64,000 bases of DNA from Glossina fuscipes (Eukaryota > Arthropoda > Insecta > Diptera > Glossinidae), in the NCBI RefSeq assembly GCF_014805625.2, contig NW_023998415.1:3260454-3324453 (forward strand), written 5' to 3'. The stretch's first letter is position 1, and each line of letters starts with the position of its first letter. Below, piece after piece: positions 35,151-48,724 of this stretch. Under the pieces are notes generated by a model. That model saw only the letters and a list, made by a program, of their open reading frames with translations. It was not told the DNA's origin and searched no databases. The position numbers and the translations under genes are program-made.

Positions 35151-36980
35151 TCTACTTAATTTTAATTTACCTATTCCCACAATTCGAAATCATAGCAATG
35201 GTTATTTTTAACTGTACGAGAGAATACAAATTGACAGATCATCTCGGTGGATAGCTTGTAACATTCTGGATACATTGGTTGTTATGGACTGAACGAAAAA
35301 TACAAGTTGTTTACAGTTGTATCATTTTTTTTTTTTCGTTTGTGATGAAAATTGTGATAAGCTTCTGATAATTAACAAAAAAAAAAAAAAAAAAAAAAAA
35401 AAAGTAGCAAACATTTTGTCTTTATGTCTGAAAATTTTTATATTCATCATCGGGGAATACCATGTATGCCAAATGTGTAATTTCACAGGTAAACCCACAC
35501 AACCTATGCGTGCAAAAGATTGACTCCTTTTTATTCAAGTTTGTCTGTCTATGTATATAACAGCTGCTCTCGGCGACCTTTCCGTCTTCTTAACTGCTAC
35601 GACCACACTTAAGGAATTGCGATTGAAAATTCCGATTCTACGCTTCAAATTTAAAACTGGCGCGAGGATCTCGCCAACAACACACTACACAATAGCTGCA
35701 AAGCTAAAGTTCGGGAAACGTGATAATTGCTATATATAGAACATATTGCATATCGATATACTATTCGTACAATTTACGGCAGGATATATCCTCTGTCTCT
35801 AAATTGGGCCCATCATAGTTTTAGCATAGCTAGCATTGATGTTTCCCCTATAAAACGAAAAAAGAATGCTACATAGTGATGGGTGATGATAAATCACAGA
35901 ATCGAAAATGCAAAAAACACATGATACAAATCAAGCGGGTCATTAATACGGATCGTAAAGCCGAATATCCATGTCGCCCAATGGCAGGTCAGTTGGATAA
36001 ACGGTATCAACTTAAGACCGGGTATCACTGAGAAAACCTACTAATATCCAATGGGTTAGTGAGTCGATTATTAAGCGAAATAGGGATGTGTAACAAAATT
36101 TATTCTAATAAATATACCCGGTTGCCTTCTACACATCCGAGGAGGTATCTTTACAAATACTGACCTTACATACGCTACTCGTCGCGGTGTTCATAGCTCG
36201 AATATAAAATTCGCCTTTTGATAAGCATTCAATTTGATTAACAAATAAAACGAAATTTAAGCATAGGCCTAATATTAATTAACAAATCGTACGACATGTA
36301 AAGGGCAAAGGCGTCACCAGTCTGAGTATCGGACGTAGTGTAAATATAAAAATATGTTCTTTTTAATTTTAATAAAAAAAATAAATCGCATAATATATAA
36401 TGGATGAGTTACTTTAAGTTATTAGGAGACTAATCGTAAGGATTGACCGAACTCATAGCAGATATGGTTCTATTCGAAGTCAGCGGTTGCGGTTTCGCTT
36501 TCGAATGTCAGTGCCAATCATGATAGGATAAAGAAGCCGACAAAGGGGTCAGATAAATTTCGAGAAGAGAAAATCGTTAGAAGAAGTTTAAACTGGGCTC
36601 TGAGTTAATTGTACATTCCGTGCATCTCAGATCAATGCTTGAAGTGTGACATGACAATGTAAACGAGTAAGTCAAAACTCGAATAATAGATCCCCGATCG
36701 CATCAAATAGTTATAGAAAAAGAAAAATCAATCTTTGATATACTACAGTTATATATATATATGTGCCTAAGATAACCTTAATTATGTAAGCGATTTGGAA
36801 ATGAGCCATAAGCCCTATTGCGATAGTAATGATATTGTTAATGTATGCACAAAGGCAAATGACTATTGTAACCAAATCAATGTTGCATTCAGACCCGTCC
36901 TTCTCGTAAACTGTCTCGCAGTGGAGTCTCAGAAAGACGAGAATATATAAATTTTTTTTGAAAACAAAATCTGTCAACCG
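35151..36980. other. AT-rich DNA, no gene recognised
   Basis: A 27-nt A-run lies at 35377-35403. The stretch 'ATATACCCGGTTGCCTTCT' near 36112 may be another repeat fragment but is too short to assign. Confidence 0.45.
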
Positions 36981-37226
36981 CTAGGTTAACTCCAATAAGA
37001 GCCTTGCGCGCTTTTCGTTCCTTGCAACCAATTCAGGCGGCATATTTGTGCGCTTGTATGCAAGATGCTTAAGATTCCGTTTAACACGGTCACCATTTTC
37101 TTTCTCATTTGCTTTCCGCCTTTTGTATTTCAAGTAAGAAAATTTTTGCATCAAGGGCGAGAAATTCAAATTCTTTTTAACGTGTTTTTCTCTTCTTTTT
37201 TCTTCTAAATCCGGTTTTCTTTGCAA
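36981..37226 (-). CDS. Unassigned Lys/Arg-rich open frame, doubtful
   Basis: Eighty-one codons from ATG to stop, strikingly rich in Lys, Arg and Glu (MQRKPDLEEKRREKHVKK at the start, NMPPELVARNEKRARLLLEL at the end). The second half has a less AT-biased codon choice than the neighbouring random frames, and its amino-acid balance is not that of translated repeats. I recognise no family and see no splice context that would make it an exon. It could be a nuclear-type basic peptide or chance. Confidence 0.15.
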   Translation of the reverse strand: MQRKPDLEEKRREKHVKKNLNFSPLMQKFSYLKYKRRKANEKENGDRVKRNLKHLAYKRTNMPPELVARNEKRARLLLELT

Positions 37227-37740
37227 ATATTTGGTTACACTTGAAATTTATTTAGTTATATTTTCATTTGTTATTTTAATCTTTAGCTTCTTCAGCATAT
37301 CTTGTATACTGTTTGTAATGATATTTGTAAATTTCTTTACTAAACTGCAAGCATTTGGCTTTTCAGGTCATCGTATAACTTTTTTCTTTTTTTTTTGTTT
37401 AAACAATTGTCCACCAGCATCACCATCGACAAACATCAACCGTTTCATAATACAATGCCTTTTCCTTTTGTACTGTTTTCTTCACGTTGACCTAATTGGC
37501 AGTTTTTCAAAGTTATTTTGGAAATCTTTAGAGGAAGACAAAAAAAAAAAACAAAAAAACAAAAGAGAGAGAACGTACTGAGCAGGCAACTCAATGAATA
37601 TGCAACAATCATCAACGACAGTTTGGAATTCTCTCACTCACTTTTAGTTTTATGAAGAAAATTCTACTTATGCATGGCAGCTGGAACATCTTTTTTAAGA
37701 GGTAATGGACGCTCATACATATACACCAAAGGAAAGGAAA

Positions 37741-37745
<5 letters not shown>

Positions 37746-37792
<47 letters not shown>

Positions 37793-37848
37793 TCTATACA
37801 TATAGATACAAATGCACGCGAACATACACACACACACACACACACACA
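37746..37848. repeat. (TA)n and (CA)n microsatellites
   Basis: About 42 bp of TA (37746-37787) and about 25 bp of CA (37824-37848), 36 bp apart. Overlapping frames on both strands are repeat translations. Confidence 0.92.
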
Positions 37849-40800
37849 GCAATGTATACTATGTGGATTCGTTATAAATATGAAAAATTGTACTTTTTTG
37901 TACATCAGTAAAAAGAAAGGAAATTTATAGTAAGTAAAATGCTGGCGCCAAAATTAGTAAAGAAAGTGGCGTCTTAAAGACTTTATAAAAGAAAGCATTA
38001 ATGCTACAATGAAGCGGAAAATGTACACAAAAATTCTAAACACAATGGAACGGCAAAGTGAAACTCTTTTGAAATTTGTAAGACCAAAAGTGGAGGATAA
38101 GTATTCATTTTCTTTCTATCCGCCGTCATTCAGGTGAGAAAATATTAAGTTTTCTCCTTCCCTTCTTTTTTTCGAATGATTGCATATTTCAACAATCGAT
38201 ATTAAAACCATTTTAAGAGGAAACTTGTTTGCAAGGATAAGTTTGAAGCTTTAATACATGATATGGCTTAAAAACAAGAACTCGTTATAATTTTTTCACA
38301 TAAAAATTGGTTAGCGGATTAGATTATCTGGAGTAGGTGCTCGTTGTACACTATTAATGTAGAAATTTGCGGCAATCGTTGAGCCATCATTTTTAAATAA
38401 GCATAAATGGATGTTAAAATTTATCAAAGTGTATATATATATATATATGTATTTCTGATGCAATAAATAAGTATAAAATTCAAGTGTTTATTTTTGAGAT
38501 AAATACTGGCTGGCTTGCTTTTAAACTCAGGCCAAACACCTATACATAATACTCAAAGCACTTTGATGTGCTTATGTCTAATGCTATAAATTAATATTTA
38601 TTTAAGACTTACAACTTTCAAGATGTCTACATAGTCGACATAAGATTTAAGTTTCTTTAAATAAACATAAAGCATTTTCGACATGTAAGCCAACAGAATT
38701 TCAACTTTAACTCACTACAAAAATAAATATATTCGTAGCAAAAATCTTAAATGTAGTAAAGCTCTAGTTAAATAGAAATGTAAATCATTGAAAAATTAAT
38801 TCACTTGAACAAGCCCTTATAAGATTTCTTCAAAATGGATTCCCTTGCATTGCTTGCATTTCATTAAAAATTCGTTGCGGCATATATGTGGTAAAGTTTT
38901 AAGATAACTACAATAGTTCCCGTTACAATTATATTTTATATAATATTTAATTAGTTTAAAGGCTTGAAACGCAGCGAATTAATTCGTTTACATCGCCCAT
39001 TAATCAAAAGAGAGCAATTACAAAATGCATAGTAAAGTAAGTTTCAGCTCATATGTTGCCGCTACTGTTTGCTACGGCACTTATGTGACATTGATTTTTA
39101 TAAACGTTTATTTAAGTTTATTTGAATGATCGGCGAATAAGCAAAACGTAGTTCATAATGCTTTTCATTACAGTCTTCGTTCAGTCTTGTTGTCGGTGCG
39201 AACGATAGGTGTGGATCTATCCATGAACTTTAGCGCTTGAGATTTATTGACGCAATAGTAATAAAGGAAATTTATTTGATGTAGACACATGTACATGCAT
39301 ATCTCATAGCTCACTTCATCTTCAATTTTCTATAGCGAAAGAATTCGCAAAATAAAAGCACTTTTCATCCTTAGTTAGGATACGGTGCGAAAAAGACTTT
39401 CTTTTGTAAGTTCGAAAAGAAAGAATGCCGTCCGCGGTTGCTCTTTCACGCTGCGATATGTGTCCTTATTACGACTGCTCATCGTTAGCAGATGTTGAAG
39501 CTACAAAAAAACATGCATATCACACTTACATACCTAATATATATATATATATATATCCATCCTAATATATATATCATCCAAAATATCATCCAGCACCATG
39601 GCAAGGTAGAGACCGACACAGCACGTATAGGAATTGTTTAAGTGTTCACTTGCAAAGCAGAGCTAACGATTTGTAATGTAAGTAAAGACATTGGGTGACT
39701 TATTGTGAGTAATCAATTAGTTGACTGGTATTGGTTTTTACCGCAAACATAACTGTTTTCTCGCCTACTATGATTTCCGGGAAGTTGCTTATAAGAATCA
39801 AGTCCTTACCAAGCCTTATCATTAGCTCTCTATGTAAAATCCTTGACAACTGACCTTAACTGCTATCCATTCACATATAAAATAAGAAATATACCTTTAC
39901 AAGATTTTATGTTTGGTACGAGTGCGCTTCAAATCTTTTGTAAAATTTATGAAAATTGCGAAAATCCAATAAACCAATTAATTAACTAATATTACTTATG
40001 TACCTTCTGCTCAGATCAGCCGTACGTTTGCTTACTTTCGGCCTATTATTCTTTAAAAGTCTTTTGCATAAGCAATTCCTCTATTCATATCTTTCGAATT
40101 TTGTAACTAATGTCCTTAAGTAAATGAAAAATTTCAAATAAAAAGTTTGAAAGATTTCGCAGTGTACAGTAAATGTAAGCTCATCAGGGCAATTTTGTGT
40201 TCTCTTTAGCATAGCATAAGCACGAGATTTATTTTTACACCATTTCTACTTACTTCCTCATAAATTAATTGAAGATACTATCTCAAGGTATCAAGGTCAT
40301 ATGTCCTCCGACGTCCGCTGATGTTGGTCATCCAATTTGAACACTAAAATCTTAGGCTTGCTTGATTTAAATTTAAAATGAATTCACCTTAACTGATAGC
40401 TGTTAGATGTTTTCTAAACATAACCTCAACATGTTGGTCTTTTTTTTGTGAATTTATTTAATAAAAAACTTTCTTTCTTCAAAAGCATTTCGCAGCCATG
40501 ATTGCATACACAATTCTCAGGTGGTCTCCGTATTGCTCGCTAATATAAGAATTTCATCGATAAGAATGTTCGGTAAAAGTAAATATTGGCATATAGTGGC
40601 GCTCTAGGGTAAAGAATTTATTAGCATTTTCTTTAGCATGACTAAACAGCTTCGCAGTGAAACGCTCTTTTAAAACTCACTGAGTAATCTTTCGACTTGT
40701 ACTCTGTATATACGTTCTATATGTGTTTATATATATATATATATCGATTTAATGCCGATATTATTAAAAAGAAAAGGAAAAAATCCATTTTGAAGCGTTT

Positions 40801-41139
40801 AAAGGTTACAGCAAAGGTGTTGAATCGATCAAATTAAAATCTCTTAATTATTGCGAAATTGAATTCTACTTTAAATAACACTATTATCGATTTATCAATT
40901 AAATTACTTTTCTAACTGCTATTCATGAGAGGGGAGTAAAATATCGTCAATAATGTTGTTTTTTTTTTTTTTTTCTTTTATTATAAACTCTGGTTAACAC
41001 TGGTATAATTGGCTCAACCATGACAAATCATATTATGCGCTGCTTTGCTCAGAAGACCACTCACTATTTCAAATGTTCAAATTTAATTGAAATTTCTTCT
41101 CTCACTTTTTCTCCCTGCCCACATCATCACTCACTATCA

Positions 41140-41215
41140 TTTCCCTCTCTTTCTCTCTCTCTCTCTTACTCACTGTCTTTATTGCTCTCTGTCTTTCTTT
41201 CTCTCCTATCATTTA
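41140..41215. repeat. Pyrimidine (CT)n-rich tract
   Basis: An imperfect CT/TTTC repeat with Ser/Leu-rich frames that are only repeat translation. Confidence 0.85.
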
Positions 41216-42491
41216 TATATAATTTCGAGAATTTCCTCTTGTCTTTGCCTCGTTGACAATGAGAAGCATTTCTATTGACATTATTTATTTAAGTATTTCC
41301 TTTGTCTTCAACAAATATCATTCTAAGGGGGTATGTTAAATTTATGGGTCTATAGGTACACAATATCTGGAAATAGAAGGTTTCATCGGTTGTATGCACC
41401 GTTTCGTTATACATTTGTCTGTCCGTTAAAGGCAAAGTGAAAAGTACCCGTTTTTTATGCGTCCCAAGCGTATGTAGGAATACAAAAAAATAAAAATACG
41501 AATTCTTACCCTGCAAATGGGTCAACTGTAATCGAACTGGAAAGTATAAAAGCAAAACATCGATTAGTCTTTTTTTGTTTTTTGGTTTTTGTTTTTCTTT
41601 ATTTAATAGGACAAAGTTTAAATTTACCTTTTATCGCCGATTTTGCAAGTTATTTAACACTTAGGCAAAACTGAAATATGGGTATTGTTGCAAACGTAAT
41701 GTTAGTGTTAGCCTACGATTCTTACCATTAGAGCGCGACAATATTTATTACATTCATTACTAAGTCAACTAGTTTTTCGCTTTTTTTTTTTTTGTTTTAT
41801 GTTTACATGCTAGTCAATGCATGTAATTTGAATTCATATAGCACATGTATTAGCACATAGGTTATATGTCGCAAGATATGCAAGATTCGATTGACAGTGA
41901 ATGTGTACGCTTTTCTAGGAATTTCATTTTTCATATCTTTGAAAAATCGATGAAAAGGATATCCATCCATATCGGATCTAAGTTTGCCTGTACGAGTTGT
42001 ATAAATGAGGAGCGTGACAATTGATTGATTTAGGGATATTGTCCTTTACTTGCTTCCCGAAATTTTACAAATAAGAAATAATAATGTTAAGACTCAAATG
42101 ACAGAAGTTTCGGTTCGCCCATTAACATGCGGAGCATTGCTAATACCCACTGTGATTTAAATATGTTCCCAAGGGGGATTTTGCTACAAAGTTATATCAT
42201 TTTCATTTCCGTTTTCACTTTTTTTTTTTTTTGGTTTTTTGTTTTAATTTTCTATTAAACAAAAAAATTGAAAAGGAAATAGATTTTTATTGATATGTCC
42301 TTTAGAAGATTGAAGATATTATTCAGTCTCCTATCTCTGTTCGACCCTCATTTGTTACGTTTTCTACGTAATATGCCCATCTATGTAAAGTTGTTTTCGT
42401 TTGTACGCTGAAGCAATTCTTCTATGCCCGCCGCAAAACCAAGTTGTAATTAATTTCTCATCAACAGTAACACAAAACCACATTTAGTGAT

Positions 42492-42507
42492 GTATATATA
42501 TGTAATA

Positions 42508-42541
<34 letters not shown>
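42492..42541. repeat. (TA)n microsatellite with TG interruptions
   Basis: Alternating TA with TGTA interruptions at its left part and an uninterrupted run from about 42514. Confidence 0.9.
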
Positions 42542-42549
<8 letters not shown>

Positions 42550-44869
42550 AATGTGGCAATGTAAACGTCTGGTCGAGAGGTTAAGCCAAACCGAGTAAAT
42601 ATATGCGTTCTCATAGCATTATCGAGAGAAATGTCCTGCAGTTTGCCTTGTGCAAGAAAATCTAATCGAATATGCAACTAGTGTATAAATTGAGAAAAGA
42701 GACAAATGCAAATTTTTAAATGTGTGTGTTGTTCTGCAGAAAATTCAAATTTATCATAACACTTAACTTTTACAGAAAGTTTTGTCAACATATCATTAAA
42801 TTTTGGCATGAATGGAGGAAGTAGAGTCGAGCTTGTATGAGTGTTGTAATTGTGTGCATGACATTATGTATCAGTGTATGAATGTTTTGTGAGCTTGCAA
42901 TGATGGTTTTTAATTAAAGTAAAATATATTGAGAAATTCGAGAGATTTCACTACAAACGGTACTCGTCGTCATCTTTCTACATCCGTTCACGAGACTTTC
43001 ACGATATATTTCTTCCTTCATCGTTGTCGATGCGTTATTCTGAATCGATCAAAATACACGCTCGTACAATAAGGAAAATTTGATTTTTATGCTCGTTACT
43101 CAACTACAATACACACAGATGAAATCAGCCTCGCCCAGAATATACTATATAGAATATCGAAATGCATTTTTTTTTTTTTTTCATTTCGTTTCTTTTTTAA
43201 GATAAACACGGTGAGTGTTAAAGATTAGATCAGAGCCGTCTAAGACTTTTTTACAAATCTCCTATTAAAAGGTAACTTTGAGAGCGCTTTGCTTTATTTG
43301 CGGTTGAAAGAATATTGCACTTAATTAATACCAAACATGTATACATACAATTATAAAAAAAGAAGTTTTTTTTTAGGAAAAAGGTATGTTTTTTTTTTTA
43401 AACTCACCCCAGAGATATGGTGTCAGATGTCAAAACGATTATAAAGCATAGAAATAGACCCTTGTTAAGCATACGTATGATTGATTGACCGACAGTTCGT
43501 TTGTTTGTCTTTTCGTCAGTTGAAATCATAATTATAACCTCAAGGTTTTTTATAGGAAAAACAAATGGATCCGAAGTTTTTTTTTTTTTTTTTATTACTC
43601 TCGTCAAATCAAGCTTAAAAATGATTAAAACAGGTGCATAACTCCCAGGTAATTCACAAAGAACTGAACGTTTCTTTTGCATTTGTCTTATTGTTCACAT
43701 GTTCACAATCACAGAGCTGGACTATTAAGTTTTTAATTATTTTTTTCTTTTTAATAACAAAAAGTAAACGTAAAGGTTAATGCAAACATTTCCATCAAAG
43801 ACACAATCCTCAGAAAAATGTGGACTGTCTTGGTGATCTATTCTTATGTTGGTAAAATTTTTTACAGTTAACTGAGCGTCCCATGTATATACGAAGCGCG
43901 TATTTGGGGTGATTTTAGCAGTACATGATAAATAGTAACAACGCATCGTTTTCTTAATTTTTTTTTTCGAACATTTTTTTGAAACGAATTTGGTTTTTTC
44001 TTTTTGTATTCATGCTTGTATTTTCTATTTTCGTTCAGTTTTTCTCATCATTTTTTATTCTTTCAATATTATTCAATTATGAATTACGTTACCGGAGGCT
44101 CGAACCGAACGCGCAGTTAGCCCACCCTTTAGCAAAGACAAAAATGTGGGCTACGCACAGTGGACTAACTGTCAAACCGTCAAACACAAGAAATGGCCAC
44201 ATGTGGGGAATGGAAAATACTTATGTTGTATTTGTTATGAATTAATTGGATAACCGGTCTGTTTGCTCATTTTTCTTTGCCAATGATTATGAATAGCCTC
44301 TTACAGAGAATGATAAAAGCCATCGCATCGTCATGATAACTGATTTCTTTCGATTCAAATCACATTAGGACAGAATGTAAATGGTCCTTGGTCCCAGCAA
44401 GCGAGAAAACTAAAAACTAACACTAGTTGAGAACTTGAAGCATAACCGTCCAATGACTGGAAAAAGTATTTGAAAATTTAAACCTACGAATAATGCTTTG
44501 TTAAAGTAGTTCCGTTGGGCGTATGAAAAATGTGGTAATCTTTCATTCATCATTCGTGTAATAGTCCCTTTCATTGTGCACTTCCACAACATCTTCATCT
44601 AAATTAAAACAAAGAAGTAAGAATATTACAATCGACTGTGGCCGAATCTTCCATGTCCGTCATCTGTATCTTAAAAATACTTAAAAAAATTAAATTTCAC
44701 TATGCTATATACGGGGTGCAGTATACATACAAGCCCTTATCATCATAGTCTCAGCTGTACTCAGTTATTTGTTTTTCTTTTTAAATCCGTACTATTCTCA
44801 GTTTATATTCCACCGCGGACTTAAACCGGTTTGCTTGAACACGCGTACCAGAGTTTGCAATATTTTCGC

Positions 44870-45035
44870 TCAATTTATAGGCGATATAATCGTTCTTCCG
44901 ACCGGACATATGGGCAGACAAACAAATACGTTTAAATCGATTCAAATTTCGATATTGATTAAGAATGTAGATAGTTTAAAGGATCTCTGAAGCTTCTTTA
45001 TACGTATCGCAAACGTTCTGGCGAAATAAACGTAG
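44870..45035 (+). repeat. Rep-2 copy, plus strand
   Basis: It reads CCGACCGGACATATGGGCAG, AAATCGATTCAAATTTCGAT, TTGATTAAGAATGTAG, TCTCTGAAGCTTC and TATCGCAAACGTTCTGGCG. The order is that of the copies at 2.2, 47.5 and 56.8 kb. Confidence 0.65.
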
Positions 45036-45119
45036 ATCCTCATTGTTCGGTGGCCGATAAGCTAATAGATGGATCATTGCATATATAAAACAAAATTGCG
45101 GCTTTTTCCTTTTTACACC

Positions 45120-45310
45120 TACCACCCGAAGGATAAATGGGTATATTGATTTTGTGAAAACGTTTCCTAGGCCCAGAAGAAAGCTTCAGGGATTCTACCT
45201 ATTGTATATAATCTCGATTAATAAGAAATTATGAATCGATTAAAGCATCTTCTGTCTGTCCATCTGTCTGCTTTTCTATCTGTCCGTCTGTGCAATAACT
45301 GTTGTAAACG
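45120..45310 (-). repeat. Rep-2 copy, minus strand, facing the previous copy
   Basis: On the plus strand it reads ATGGGTATATTGATTTTGTG, AAACGTTTCCTAGGCCCAGA, AGAAAGCTTCAGGGATTC and then TCTGTCTGTCCATCTGTCTG. This is the Rep-2 series in reverse orientation. Together with the plus-strand copy at 44870-45035 it forms an inverted pair. Confidence 0.6.
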
Positions 45311-46380
45311 AAGGTTACCATGGAAAATCGGGCCAAATCTAATGGCAAACGACTAAATAGCCTAAAAGTTTGGTAAAAGTGCTTGTCAGCTAGACACAGA
45401 GTTCAATAGTTAGTAAGCGAAACAAGAATATTGACATAAGTAATTTGTTCAAATGAAATGAAAAGCTTAAAGCGATTTTTGTATTTATCTAAAAGAAAAT
45501 CTTTGTCATAAGCGATATTAAAAATTCTTAAGATAAACTTATAAATATTATTGTTTCACTAGTTATACGTTATGTGATAGATTCACTTCCATATGAAAGT
45601 TGAATCCTTACTACTATTTATTCATTCCTTTCACCCGCTTACAGTTTTATCATTGTTTGTCTCCCAACTTGGCATTGTTAACCGACTTTTTGTTTCATTG
45701 CAATATTTATGTCTCTTTTGTCTGTCAACATATTTTCAAATTTTGCTCAATTTCGTAAATTGTTGTAATGAAGTAAGTATTCAAAGATTTTTCTATGAAA
45801 TATAAACAATAGATATGTAGATGTAATTGTTGAAAATTCTTATTAAAAGCTTTTGTTATGAAAATTTGCTAACCTTGCCAAAAGTTAGTAAAACGTAAGC
45901 AAACAGACCAAAGTCGAAAAAAAAAAGATTAAAAAAAGTCAAAAAAGGCAAGAGGACAGTGAGTAACCGAAGCCATTCTTATGATACGCATATTATTTTA
46001 CAATTTTTGATGAATTAAGAAATTTAGATTGATTATAGTTTACATATATAGCAAGTAAAGCTAATAAATAAAAAGTTACGTAAGACCACTATCTCGATTT
46101 AGTAGAAGTTTTCACAGCTCTACACTCTACGCTACTACGCATTCTACAGAAAAAGTTTTCGATTTCTATTTTTAATTCTTTTAGTAAATATAAAAAACTA
46201 TAAATCAGGATAGAATGGGATTTTAGAACTGTCTTCTCAGAAGGAAAGTTTTGATAGCAAAAAAAAATGTGGATAACTTTGTTCCATCTATTATGAGAAT
46301 GAAAATCTAAACGACATTATTTCCACTTCTCTTTTTATATCCATCACCAAGGGATAGGGGGAAGCACCAGAGACGCAACA
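45311..46380. other. AT-rich DNA, no gene recognised
   Basis: Nothing recognisable. Confidence 0.45.
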
Positions 46381-46383
46381 AAG

Positions 46384-46800
46384 TATATATATATATATAT
46401 ATATATTATTGCTCACCAAAAAATTCTGAATCGGTTTAAGCATGTCCATCCGGCCATCTGCCCGTCTGTGTTCAAAAACTCCAAAAAGTATATAGATTCT
46501 TGGTCAGCTCCAAATTTGGAATGCACATAAACATGTCCATCTGTCTGTCAATGCAATGTGTAGTATTTCTGATGAACACTTTCCTGCAAAGAGTTTCGAA
46601 GTGACACGCCTACAACGCCCACATGCCTATGCTACAAAAATTCATTGTCGCGTTTGAAAATAGAAAAAATCAGCCGCGCCCATTCCGTATTAAAGAGCAT
46701 GAAAATTTACTTCTTTCACTTTTTTTATGTTTTTTAGGATAACAATGATGGGAGTAAAAGATTCGGTCACGACCGAATGTAATTTGCTTTCTTCTTTTTG
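46384..46800 (+). repeat. (TA)n run followed by Rep-3 copy
   Basis: (TA)n at 46384-46407 is followed by TCTGAATCGGTTTAAGCATG and CATCCGGCCATCTGCCCGTC. Then comes the Rep-3 series GGAATGCACATAAAC, CATCTGTCTGTCAATGC, GACACGCCTACAACGCCCAC, GAAAATAGAAAAAATCAG and AACAATGATGGGAGTAAAAG. It matches 28600-28965 block by block. Confidence 0.7.
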
Positions 46801-47054
46801 TAATGATATAGAATTAAGCAAATATCTAACATTCTTAAATTATTCAGGTAAATTACTATTTCTATAATAACACGAACGAACTATGAATTGAAAGAAAGCA
46901 AGTAAGATTTTTTACCCGTCATCGTGATTCTAAAAAGACAATCCAATAATATTGTGGTTGTTTTTCTCTAGTTTCAGAATAAAAGTAGAAATTTATATGA
47001 TCTATGCATTGAACTTTATGAGTAAGAAGTAACAAACACGGAAAGCAAGGATGC

Positions 47055-47235
47055 TCCCAGTTTTCCTTATATACACTTGTGGGCGTTGTAGGCGTGTTCT
47101 TTGAAAAGTTTAGGTCACTTTCAAATTCTTTTGCAAGTTTGTAGATGACATCGTAATTTTTGCGGACGAGAGAATTTTTACCGCACATACTACACAGTTG
47201 CGCAGATGGACCGATGGACAAATAAGTGCTTAGCT
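47055..47235 (-). repeat. Rep-3 copy, minus strand
   Basis: Reverse-complemented it reads GTCCATCGGTCCATCTGCGC, GTGTAGTATGTGCGG, CAAAAGAATTTGAAAGTGAC and AACACGCCTACAACGCCCAC. It is the same family as 46.48 kb but in opposite orientation 260 bp away. Confidence 0.65.
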
Positions 47236-47394
47236 ACACTGCAAATTTCGACTTATATACTTCATGTGGTTTTTGAAGCTTGCTTCGGTGCGTTATAAAG
47301 GCATTAAAAAAGAAATTAAATTTCAATACACTATAATATTAAGTAGGTAAGTGAGTAATCGAGATGTTCTCAGTTTACTGTAGTACTGTAAGCG

Positions 47395-47650
47395 TATCCT
47401 TCGATCGGTTTGGCCCATTTTCGTGGGTTGATACCCACGTGCAAGAACTTCCAATGTATTTGAGAAATATGAGGTCGATGGCTCTATTTTTACGGCCAGA
47501 AAAATTTTTAGAATGGACATTACAAGGACGGACAGATGCACAGATGGACATGGTTAGATCTATTCAGAATTTAATGGTAATCAAGAATATATGTAGTTTG
47601 TAGGGTTTATGAAGTTTCCTTCTGAGCATTGCAAACGCTTTGACAACATG
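47395..47650 (+). repeat. Rep-2 copy, plus strand
   Basis: It reads TGCAAGAACTTCCAATG, GGACGGACAGATGCACAG, TTCAGAATTTAATGGTAATC, AAGAATATATGTAGTTTG and GCATTGCAAACGCTTTGAC. This is the clearest copy of the family after the one at 2.2 kb. Confidence 0.7.
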
Positions 47651-48587
47651 AATAAGTAGCCTACGACTACTACTTGCTGCTACTACTGTTGCTACCACTA
47701 AAACCAAAGACTTAAAAACCTCAAAAATTTATGCTCATAACGTAAGTACTTGCGGTCATTTCTGTTGATCGCATTAATTTCTTGTGGAAGTATGGAATTT
47801 TTCAATCCTATGTGGTCAAAACATTGCCGCTGTTCATGGTTGCTTTTTAAACTTCATACATCTTTTTACTGCAGCAAAGTGTGCATCATTTCTAAGGTTT
47901 CCTTAATTTACTAACTGAGATAAACAATTGCGAAATAATTAAAATTTTCCTAAAAGTAATATAAATTTTTTTTGTGTTTATTTTTAATCGCTCTCTTTAT
48001 ATTCATTACTATATCGTAGGAATTTAATCCGTGATTCACATATAATAGCATAGAAGATTGTATGCGGTATTGATTGGCTTTTAGTTAGTTTTATGCTCTA
48101 TCCAAACTGTGATGTGTTATATTTTTTAAGTGATCCTTTTTCCCTTTTATTATCACATCTTTTTCATGTAATAGAAGGAAGAATTTATGTATAAATGCTA
48201 TTAAAATTAAATCCGAGTAGCGTAATATATGGCGAAATGAATAAAAGAATCTGTAAATATGGGCGTAAGCAGATGTTTGGGAGTGAGGGCGATTTTTTTA
48301 ATCATTTCTTTCGTCAATCTCGTCGTTAATATTGCTAGAGCAACGTTTTACTAATATTGTATACATTTTATAACAGTTTGCAGTTAGTTTACTGCACTAG
48401 TTGCTATTTTTCATGTACTCTGTGCGTTGGTGCAGTAATTTTAGGTTTTCGAAAACGACAACAAATCCACCCAGTAAAAGTTAATACAAATTTTTGTAAC
48501 ATATTGCAGTAACAAGCCACGATACACACTCATGCACACATTCACTGACTTTTGTATATATTAATATAATATCTACATACTTATCTA
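47651..48587. other. AT-rich DNA, no gene recognised
   Basis: Nothing recognisable apart from short triplet repeats near 47672-47700. Confidence 0.45.
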
Positions 48588-48588
48588 C

Positions 48589-48615
<27 letters not shown>
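48588..48615. repeat. (TA)n microsatellite beside mariner M3
   Basis: About 14 TA units a few bases upstream of the M3 mariner, offering many TA target sites. Confidence 0.9.
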
Positions 48616-48619
<4 letters not shown>

Positions 48620-48714
48620 TATATTTATATATAATAGCTTGGGAAAAAAGAAATCCATTATTTTTTCGGTAGATGGCTGCACTGATAGATTTCTCGTAAA
48701 GTATCGATCAAACA

Positions 48715-48724
48715 NNNNNNNNNN
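48715..48724. other. Assembly gap, 10 N
   Basis: Ten ambiguous bases inside a repeated mariner. The round number suggests a placeholder rather than a measured size. Confidence 0.98.

Larger units (their letters stand above)
37231..44869. other. 7.6 kb of AT-rich DNA with microsatellites, no gene recognised
   Basis: It holds (TA)n at 37746-37787, (CA)n at 37824-37848, (TA)n at about 38431-38450 and 39538-39556, pyrimidine (CT)n at about 41140-41215 and TA/TG-rich at 42492-42541. A TCGGATCTAAGTTTGCCTG segment near 41974 hints at an old Rep-1/2 fragment. No coding or RNA gene can be supported. Confidence 0.5.
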
